Of a DNA stretch of 64,000 nucleotides, positions 57,862 through 64,000 are shown one piece after another. Under the pieces are notes generated by a model. The model was not told where the DNA came from, made no database searches, and saw only the letters and a program-made list of their open reading frames with translations. Where the stretch lies: contig CAZCBE010000001.1 of the NCBI GenBank assembly GCA_964496695.1, positions 201,265 to 265,264 of the forward strand, given 5' to 3'. Position 1 is the first letter of the stretch, and the number at the start of each line of letters is the position of its first letter. The stretch is from SXTU01 sp964496695. Its GTDB lineage: Bacteria > Verrucomicrobiota > Verrucomicrobiia > Limisphaerales > SXTU01. A program made the translations under genes and the position numbers.

Positions 57862-58554
57862 TCAATTGACCGCAGGCGCCGACCGCACCTCGTAGTAATT
57901 GTCAAACTGGGCGCGCAGACCGCTGCTGCGACCGGAGGTGGGCACGCCGTCGCCTTTGCGGGTGATGACCAGCCGCACGAAACCAGCCGCGAGCAGCCGC
58001 TGCAGCTCAGCCCCGTCGCTGGCCGGGTCCAGTCCCGCCGTCACCACGGCGACAAACGGCGGACCGACGGGCTTGGCCGGCGGAGGTGCCGCCGGGCCGA
58101 AGCCCGGATACCCGGCGAGGGAAATGAACGCGCCGGCCGTGGGATACTTGGTGGCGAGCTGGGTGTAACGCTGGCCGGGAATCCGTTTGCCGGGGCTGCC
58201 GCCCATGGCGATCTCCGGCAGCGGGATCGTTTCCGTGGCGAGAACCTTCAAACCCTGCCTGGTCAACGCCTCACGGAAGGTCTGCGCGTTCTTCTCGGCG
58301 CTCGGGTCCCCTTCCCCGCCGGCCACGATCACCACGACCTGGGCATTGGGGCCCGCCAGCTTGCCCACCTCCTCGCCCGCACCCGCGCCCAGCACCAGGA
58401 AGGGATGCGGACTGCCAGTGGCAGCCGCAGGCCGCACGGCCCGCCAGATGCCCCAGCCGCCGCCCAGAATCAGCGCGAGGAGCGCCACGACCAAAAGGAG
58501 CTGCCGGTCAACCTTGCCGGACGCATTCATGCGGGTGGGAGCAGGCGTAGTCAT
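57862..58554 (-). CDS. Hypothetical membrane-anchored protein
   Basis: 230 residues. One helix near the N-terminus (LLLVVALLALILGGGWGIWR), then an alpha/beta domain reading AQVVVIVAGGEGDPSAEKNA ... ISLAGYPGFGPAAPPPAKP ... FVAVVTAGLDPASDGAELQR, with Rossmann-like strand-turn spacing reminiscent of periplasmic sugar-binding folds (LacI/PBP1 type). No sure family. It is 30 bases downstream of the prepilin gene on the same strand and probably co-transcribed. Confidence 0.7.
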   Translation of the reverse strand: MTTPAPTRMNASGKVDRQLLLVVALLALILGGGWGIWRAVRPAAATGSPHPFLVLGAGAGEEVGKLAGPNAQVVVIVAGGEGDPSAEKNAQTFREALTRQGLKVLATETIPLPEIAMGGSPGKRIPGQRYTQLATKYPTAGAFISLAGYPGFGPAAPPPAKPVGPPFVAVVTAGLDPASDGAELQRLLAAGFVRLVITRKGDGVPTSGRSSGLRAQFDNYYEVRSAPAVN

Positions 58555-58584
58555 TCCAGAAGGCTACAAGCAGGCCGGGACGGG

Positions 58585-59478
58585 TTACCAATAGAGGCGC
58601 GCCCAGAGCGGCGCATCCCCCGTGGGACCATAGCGATTGGCATCTTGAAACTCGCCCCACGGGATGGCATCCACATGGCCGTCGAAGTAACCAAACGGAA
58701 GCCGGTTGTCGTGGTTGTTCGCCGACGACCAGGTGGGGTTGTGATAGGACATGCCCGACCAGCCGCTGCCCGTATAAATGTTCATCCAGGTGCCCGGGTT
58801 GTTGGGGTGCTGATGGCCGAAGACGCCCGCCTTGGACGGCTTGGGGTGGGTCGAGAGGAACGGACCGAACTGCCGGTCACTGGCCGTGATGCCGGTGTCC
58901 GGCGCCCAGCTCTCGGACGCGGCCGCCAAGTTCGGGTCCCAGCCCAGTTTCAGCGGGCCATACGAGGTGAAGGAGGTCCATGGCAGGGTGACGCCGTCCC
59001 AGGTGGCCGGAGTGACGGGCATGGTGGGACACCAGAAGACGGACTTGGTCACCGGCCCGTTGGTGATGAGTTTGTGGACGTAGGCATACATGCGCCCGCC
59101 TGGGCCACCATTGGGAAGGGCCGGCTTGTCCGCGACGCCGGACAGGCCCACATAGGGCGAGAGCAGCGGCAGAAAGTGATACTCCTGCGAGGCGTTGCCG
59201 GTCTGGACAAACCGGGAGGCATACACCGGCTGCTTCCCACCGTAATCGTCCACATAGAGATTCAGCCCAAGGCAGAGCTGCTTCTCATTGTTCACGTCCT
59301 TGGTGCGCTGCGAGGACCCCTTCGCCTTGGACAACGCCGGCAGCAGCATCCCCGCCAGGATCGCGATGATGGCGATCACGACCAGCAGTTCGATGAGGGT
59401 GAAACCGCCCCGCCGGGAACCGGCCGGACGTGCCACCCGTCCGGCTGCCAGCCGAAGCATGGAGGGAAGCTCGTTCAT
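58585..59478 (-). CDS. Prepilin-type protein with H-x9-DG motif
   Basis: 297 residues from ATG 59478. Canonical GGFTLIELLVVIAIIAILAG signal after a basic leader, then VNNEKQLCLGLNLYVDDYGG. The C-terminus carries HDNRLPFGYFDG (H, nine residues, D-G). The fourth such protein in the window; it is divergent from the LysR gene with 117 bases between start codons, so the LysR regulator may control it. Confidence 0.87.
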   Translation of the reverse strand: MNELPSMLRLAAGRVARPAGSRRGGFTLIELLVVIAIIAILAGMLLPALSKAKGSSQRTKDVNNEKQLCLGLNLYVDDYGGKQPVYASRFVQTGNASQEYHFLPLLSPYVGLSGVADKPALPNGGPGGRMYAYVHKLITNGPVTKSVFWCPTMPVTPATWDGVTLPWTSFTSYGPLKLGWDPNLAAASESWAPDTGITASDRQFGPFLSTHPKPSKAGVFGHQHPNNPGTWMNIYTGSGWSGMSYHNPTWSSANNHDNRLPFGYFDGHVDAIPWGEFQDANRYGPTGDAPLWARLYW

Positions 59479-59580
59479 AATTGCAATGCGCGCTTTCGGT
59501 GTCTGTGCGGAGAGTCTCCACTTCCAGACGCCGGACGCCACGGAAAATTGAATTGCGGCTTGAAAATCTTCCGAATGACC

Positions 59581-59597
59581 ATTAGGAGCTGCCTAAT
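59581..59597. promoter_or_regulatory. Palindrome over the lysR ribosome-binding site and start
   Basis: ATTAGG-AGCTG-CCTAAT (59581-59597) is a perfect 6-bp inverted repeat containing the AGGAG ribosome-binding site and touching the ATG at 59596. It fits the T-N11-A spacing of LysR-type boxes and could be an autoregulatory operator or a translational hairpin. Confidence 0.45.
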
Positions 59598-60588
59598 GAA
59601 GAAGCCTTCCCCGCCGCGGACCTATTTCAAGGAGGTCCGCCTGCGCCAGTTGCGGGCGCTGCTGGAGCTGTCCCGGCAGCGGAGCTTCGCCCAGGCCGCC
59701 GCCGGGCTGGGCCTGGCCACGCCCTCGGTCTGGCAGCAGGTGCGTGCGCTCGAGGCGGCGTTCGGCGTGGCGCTGGTCACGGTGCAGGGCCAGCAGGTGG
59801 AGCTGACCGAGGAGGGCCGCCAGCTCGTGGACCTGAGCGCGCCGATCGTCGAGGGGTTCGAATCGCTGAAGGCCGTGTTCCTGGACCGGCAGAAGCGGCT
59901 GGTCCGGCGGCTCACCGTGGCCACCACCGCCAGCCTGGTGGCGCACGAGCTGTGCGCGCCGCTGAAGACCTACCGCCAGCTTTATCCCGAGGTGCGCCTG
60001 ACCGTGATTGACCGGCCCTCCCCCGCCGCCCGGAGCGCGTTTGAGCAAGGGCAGGCGGACATCGCCCTGATCGGCGAACTCGCCGAGACGGCGGCCGATG
60101 CGAAGTATGAAGCCACCCGCCTGACGGCCTACCCCTTCAAGCTGATCTGCGCGCAAGGGCATCCGTTGATGAGCCCGAAGCGTCTCACCTTGCACCAGCT
60201 CGCCCGGCATCCCCTGGTGCTCCCCGGCGAGGGGACCAACTCGCGGGTGCGGGTGGAGGCGGTGTTCCAGCAGGCGGGCCTGGCAGCAAAGCTCGACGTG
60301 GTCATGACGGCCAGCTCCATGCCCGTGCTGGTCAACTATGTGAGCATGGGCTTCGGCATCTCCATCGCGTCCGTCAGCCCGGCCATCTTGAGCGAGGCCC
60401 GGGCCGGCAAGGCCGACTACGCGGGCCTGGAGTTCCGCGACCTCACGCATCTCTTTGGCGAGGAACAGGTGGTCCTGCTGGCGCGGCGCGGACGCCTGGA
60501 GCTGCCGCATGTGCAGGCGTTCCAAAGAATCCTGCTGGCGGCGCATGAGGTGCCCAATGATTCGGGACTGGCGAAGCGGGGGGACTGA
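59596..60588 (+). CDS. LysR-family transcriptional regulator
   Basis: 330 residues from ATG 59596, preceded by AGGAG with 7-base spacing. Winged HTH at about 15-75 (LRQLRALLELSRQRSFAQAA, LATPSVWQQVRALEAAFGVA). The effector domain (about 100-310) is of the CysB/LysR substrate-binding type (VRLTVIDRPSPAARSAFEQG, DIALIGELAE, PLVLPGEGTNSRVRVEAVFQ). Divergent from a prepilin gene; the effector is unknown. The open frame upstream to 57625 is antisense to real genes and not coding. Confidence 0.92.
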   Translation: MKKPSPPRTYFKEVRLRQLRALLELSRQRSFAQAAAGLGLATPSVWQQVRALEAAFGVALVTVQGQQVELTEEGRQLVDLSAPIVEGFESLKAVFLDRQKRLVRRLTVATTASLVAHELCAPLKTYRQLYPEVRLTVIDRPSPAARSAFEQGQADIALIGELAETAADAKYEATRLTAYPFKLICAQGHPLMSPKRLTLHQLARHPLVLPGEGTNSRVRVEAVFQQAGLAAKLDVVMTASSMPVLVNYVSMGFGISIASVSPAILSEARAGKADYAGLEFRDLTHLFGEEQVVLLARRGRLELPHVQAFQRILLAAHEVPNDSGLAKRGD

Positions 60589-61011
60589 ACTGGTGCGGTG
60601 AGGAGGGGGGACGGAGTGGTGGAGTATTGCTCGCCGGCACTTCGGCACCGTGGTTGAGGGAGTCATTTCAACCGATGATTTGGCAGGAAAATTGGGAAGA
60701 ACTTCCTGCCTAAACTTGATGCCTTTCGGGAATTCCCATGAGCGAGGCGGCGTGGACTGCGAAGCAGGGCTGAAAGCCCGCCCGGTGACAGCCCGGGGTG
60801 AAGCCCCGGGTAGCCTTGGCCAGCCAAGCCTGCCCGCCCTTGTCCATGGCGCTTCGTGCAGGCCAGCGGGGACGGCCAATCGGACGTTGCTGCGGGTCAC
60901 AGACCCGCGCTCCGGGGGCTTTCGCGGCAGGGTCAAGCTGCGTTCACGGCGATCCAACTCAGAAGACCTGGGTTGACGCGCAGCGGCGGGCTGCTCACGC
61001 TGGCTTGTCCC
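60589..61011. other. Intergenic region with palindromic repeats
   Basis: 423 bases with GGCAGGAA...TTCCTGCC (60681-60708), CCCGGGGTGAAGCCCCGGG and GCGGGTCACAGACCCGC hairpins (about 60790-60815 and 60890-60910). No gene seen. TTGACG at 60973 may be part of the promoter of the next gene. Confidence 0.5.
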
Positions 61012-63618
61012 ATGGAGAAGGAAGGACAAATCGTTCCAGAAAAGCCGTTGAACGGCGCGGCGAAGCTCACGCTGATGCTCAGCGCAGGGGCCACGATCCT
61101 CCTGTTCTATCTTTTCGCCCTGTTCGTGATTCTGCTGCTGGTCGTGGTGCTGGCATTCGAACTGGTGCTGGCCGCGATCCTCCTCCGGTTTGGGCTGACC
61201 GGCCTGATCACCGCAGAGATGGAGAAGCAGGTGCAACTGCTCGGGATCATCGGCCGCAGCTTCCTGCTGTCCAAGGGCGCGGAGTATCGCATCGTGCTGC
61301 AGCCCGAGGAGGCCCCCGGGCTGTTTGCGCAGGTGCAGCAGCTTTGCACACGGCTGGGCGTGACGATGCCCAAGGAAGTTTCGCTCGAGATGAACGCGAA
61401 TGCGTGGGTGCGGCTGAAGGGCGTCCGCCAGAACGCCGGCACCACGATTCTGGGCGTCGGCTATGATCTGCTGGCGGGCCTGACCACGCGCGAAGTGGAG
61501 GCGGTGCTGGCCCACGAGATGGTCCATGCCCGGCTGATCCAGCGCGGGCTGAAGCAGTTGCTCAACGGCGGCCTGAGCCGAGCCGCCAAGCTCTCCGGCG
61601 GGCTGGCGGCCTACATGGATGCGTATGAGCGCGCCAGCCAGTCGGCCGGCCTGGCCGGGCCCATGCACAGCGTCGCCGACCGGCTGACGAAACTGGCGGC
61701 GCGACTGGTGGCCGCCTATGCGCGGCAGGATGAATTCGAGGCGGACCGCGGCGCGGCCGACCTGTGCGGCGCGGGACCCATCCGCTCGTCGCTGTCCAAG
61801 CTGGACCGGCTGGAGGCCAAGCTGGCGCGGCTGCCGTGGCATGAGCGGGTGGCACGGTTTCAACTGGGCGGAGGGTTCAGCCGGTGGCTGGTGCAGGAAC
61901 TGGCCACGGCCACGGCGGGGGAAGCGTCGGGGGACGAAGGCAAGGTCTTCAACAAATACGCCACGCACCCGCTGCTGCGTGACCGGCTCGCGGCACTGCC
62001 GCCGGATGCCGGTCCGGCTCCGGAGGGACAACGACCGGGCCTGGACCTGCTGGCCGATGCCGACGCGGTGGCGGAGAAACTGATTGCCGAGATTCAGCGG
62101 GTCGCCGCCCAGGAGGAGGAGAAGGACAGCAAGGAACTGCGGAAGTGGGTGCGGAAGGCCCGGCGGCGAGGCCAGTCCAATGGCTGGGAACTGGCGGGCT
62201 GGGTGCTGGGCCTGATCGGCGCAGGCACCGGGGTGGCAGCCTGGCTGCTCAACGAGCTGAGCTTTGGACTGGGGAGCTTCGCAGTCATCGCCGTGGTTGG
62301 AGCAGTGCTGCTCCACCGGGCGGGACGCTACAAGGACCGGATGCTGCTGCCCGTGCCGGACTTTGCGTTATTGAAGGAGCCACCGCCGCCGCCGAGGACT
62401 GATGAGGAACGTCAGGCCGCCCAGAAGGTGATCGAAGCGCAGTTGAGCGAACTGGTGGCGACGGAGAAGAAGTCCCGTCAGAAGGCGGCTTTGCTGGCCA
62501 TGGAATGCTATGCCGCGCTGGGCAGATGCGACTATCTGCGGGCTTATGTGGCCGCAAGAAAATGCCGGGACGAAGTGCCCGACTCGATAGAAGGAGCCAT
62601 CGGCATGGTCGTCGCTGCGGCAGGACTTCAACTGCCGGACCCGCACAACCTGGCGCTGGCCCAGTTGCAGTTGAGAGCGGGTTTCACCACGCCGTCCACC
62701 ACGTGGGCGGCCGCCTGGGCGCTGCTGCTCTTTGGTGAGTGGGCGCGGGCGGAGGCGTTTTTGCTGGTGGTGATCAAGGATCGGCCGGACGAGCCCACCT
62801 TCCTCATGCTGCTGGCGCTGTGCCAGTCGCGCCGAGGCAAGCTGCAGAGCGCCATGCTCAGCGCGCGCAAGGCCTGCACGCCCGCTCCACGCAACAAGGA
62901 GCACGCCAAGCTCCTGATCACGCTCCTGCTCGACGGCGGATACATGCGCGAGGCGGAAGAGCGGCTGCAGCCGCTCGAAGCCGAAGCCCGGCAGGACGCG
63001 GAACTGGCGTTCGCGAAGGTCCGCATCGCCTTGCTGCATCGCGCGGCGGACTTGGCGGCCGAGTGGACGGCCAGGGCGAAGGAGAACGCGAAGCAGCCGC
63101 GCCTGCTCGTCCGCCTGGGCGAAGCCTATGAGATGGCGCGGGAGGACGAGCGGGCGGCGGGGTTGTATCAGGAGGCGCTGGCGGTGGGCTTCTACCCGGA
63201 GGCCTGCCTCGGGCTCGCGCGGCTCGAAGCCAACCGCAAGAATCACGAGCAGACGCGGCGACACCTGCTCGAGGCGCTCGACGTGGTGCGGCCTTTGGGA
63301 ACCGAGGCGACCGGTCCGCTGCCGCTGTTCCACCGCACCATCACCTCCCTGCTTGAATTGCAGGAGCCGGTGCTGAACTGCCAGGCGTGGATTGCCAAGT
63401 TCGGCGTCAACGTGCTGCCGGAAGTGCTCAAGAACCAGCAGTTCATGGTGTTCGCGATTTCCCAGATGCAGGCGGAGGGTTTTGTGCGGGTGATCCTGCA
63501 GGCGATGCATCCTGGCAGTCCGCCACCGTTGCCGGAGACCATCCACTGGCGGCAGGCACCGAAACAGCAGCAGCCGGATGGGCCGGTCCGACCAGGAGTG
63601 CAAGGCGTGCTGAACTAG
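61012..63618 (+). CDS. M48-family membrane metalloprotease fused to TPR repeats
   Basis: 868 residues from ATG 61012. N-terminal membrane helices (about 18-60: LMLSAGATILLFYLFALFVI and LLLVVVLAFELVLAAILLRF), then the M48 protease domain with the zinc motif HEMVH (168-172), third ligand Glu241 in DEFEADRGAA, and LARLPWHERVARF. Another helical hairpin at about 405-440 (GWVLGLIGAGTGVAAWLLNE). A TPR-like C-terminal half begins at about 480 and contains AFAKVRIALLHRAADLAAEW and LLVRLGEAYEMAREDERAAG. Membrane-embedded zinc endopeptidase, perhaps for envelope protein quality control like BepA, which is also an M48-TPR fusion. Monocistronic. Confidence 0.88.
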   Translation: MEKEGQIVPEKPLNGAAKLTLMLSAGATILLFYLFALFVILLLVVVLAFELVLAAILLRFGLTGLITAEMEKQVQLLGIIGRSFLLSKGAEYRIVLQPEEAPGLFAQVQQLCTRLGVTMPKEVSLEMNANAWVRLKGVRQNAGTTILGVGYDLLAGLTTREVEAVLAHEMVHARLIQRGLKQLLNGGLSRAAKLSGGLAAYMDAYERASQSAGLAGPMHSVADRLTKLAARLVAAYARQDEFEADRGAADLCGAGPIRSSLSKLDRLEAKLARLPWHERVARFQLGGGFSRWLVQELATATAGEASGDEGKVFNKYATHPLLRDRLAALPPDAGPAPEGQRPGLDLLADADAVAEKLIAEIQRVAAQEEEKDSKELRKWVRKARRRGQSNGWELAGWVLGLIGAGTGVAAWLLNELSFGLGSFAVIAVVGAVLLHRAGRYKDRMLLPVPDFALLKEPPPPPRTDEERQAAQKVIEAQLSELVATEKKSRQKAALLAMECYAALGRCDYLRAYVAARKCRDEVPDSIEGAIGMVVAAAGLQLPDPHNLALAQLQLRAGFTTPSTTWAAAWALLLFGEWARAEAFLLVVIKDRPDEPTFLMLLALCQSRRGKLQSAMLSARKACTPAPRNKEHAKLLITLLLDGGYMREAEERLQPLEAEARQDAELAFAKVRIALLHRAADLAAEWTARAKENAKQPRLLVRLGEAYEMAREDERAAGLYQEALAVGFYPEACLGLARLEANRKNHEQTRRHLLEALDVVRPLGTEATGPLPLFHRTITSLLELQEPVLNCQAWIAKFGVNVLPEVLKNQQFMVFAISQMQAEGFVRVILQAMHPGSPPPLPETIHWRQAPKQQQPDGPVRPGVQGVLN

Positions 63619-64000
63619 AAGCGGGCGTGAAGGGAAGGACAGGATTTGCGGGATTAACGGGAGGGGGAGGGGAAGTTCAAGGTTCAAGGTTCAAAGTCCG
63701 AAGGTTGGCGTTGAGTGAGGCGCACGCGCAACGGGGCCGGCGAGGACGCCAGCGGCACGGCCCGCGGGACACGGGCGCTACGGGGGACGGGAGGATTTCC
63801 CGCAGATTCAAGACGACCACAGATGGGGAGGGGGGGCTGGGCAAGGCGAGGAAGGGGCACAGAATCATGGGAGGGAACGAAGGCGGGCAGGGTGGTGCAA
63901 AGGGGACGGGGGCGGTGGCATTCAAAATGAGGGCGTCGGTGACGGGGGGCGCATCTCGACACTGCCCCCGCCCTCGCCACGCCGGGCAAGCGAGGACGCT
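63619..64000. other. Terminal non-coding stretch
   Basis: Short direct repeats (GGTTCAAGGTTCAAGGTTCA-like, about 63675-63700) and a GGCACGGCCCGCGGGACACGGG-type fragment. No convincing gene on either strand reaches the window edge. Confidence 0.5.

Noticed and set aside
57625..59595. Open frame running into the LysR gene from upstream
   Set aside because: It is antisense to the hypothetical anchored protein and a clear prepilin. LysR homology begins only at 59596, where a ribosome-binding site is present.
59850..59870. GGTTCGAATC reminiscent of a tRNA T-arm
   Set aside because: It lies inside the LysR coding sequence with no cloverleaf around it.

Overview
This window is high-GC bacterial DNA, most likely from a member of the Verrucomicrobiota (Pedosphaera/Limisphaerales-like). 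The evidence is four prepilin-type proteins with a C-terminal H-x9-DG motif, a PVC-type heme-binding-domain cytochrome, a DUF4838 glycosidase-like protein, a DUF4159/ExbBD/giant-TPR operon, a kinase-PEGA-FGE fusion and a menaquinone (futalosine pathway) gene. The assignment is an inference from gene content. No rRNA, tRNA or CRISPR array was seen.

Layout. 1-5.4 kb: a truncated secreted glycosidase-like gene, mqnD and a response regulator. 5.7-10.9 kb: a Ser/Thr kinase with PEGA repeats and an FGE-fold C-terminus, followed closely by a cyclase-FHA protein. 11-17.1 kb: hicBA, a lipoprotein, a SWIM/SNF2 helicase, rlmN and a small hypothetical gene. 17.2-26 kb: a less GC-rich accessory island with a bulb-lectin protein, three tandem tail-collar proteins, an FGE/C-lectin-fold fragment, and a minus-strand cluster of HPr-kinase-like protein, sulfotransferase and asparagine-synthetase-like protein, followed by a 48-codon peptide with a lasso-leader-like motif. 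26.2-27.4 kb: a DAHP synthase behind a classical attenuator with an aromatic-rich leader peptide. 27.5-36.7 kb: prepilin-like genes, a hexapeptide-repeat transferase, a sugar dehydrogenase, a sialidase, a GntR/LacI-type regulator and a cytochrome. 36.9-43.6 kb: rsmH carrying an in-frame palindromic insertion, a cyclase-TolB-TPR protein and a DUF4838 protein. 43.7-57.5 kb: one long minus-strand operon of seven genes that looks like an envelope-spanning machine (two large TPR/beta-domain proteins, an anchored linker, DUF4159, ExbB-like, ExbD-like, TPR). 57.9-63.6 kb: an anchored hypothetical, a prepilin, a LysR regulator and an M48 protease-TPR fusion.

Intergenic DNA is dense with palindromic, MITE-like elements. 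At least six families are visible, two of them in more than one copy with long inverted ends, and one sits inside a coding sequence.

The most interesting items are the possible lasso-like RiPP cluster with sulfotransferase and kinase, the aromatic-amino-acid attenuator, the in-frame palindrome in rsmH, and the giant TPR/ExbBD operon whose two large proteins share a repeated D-x-D-x-D beta domain. All functional statements come from reading motifs; no database search was run.
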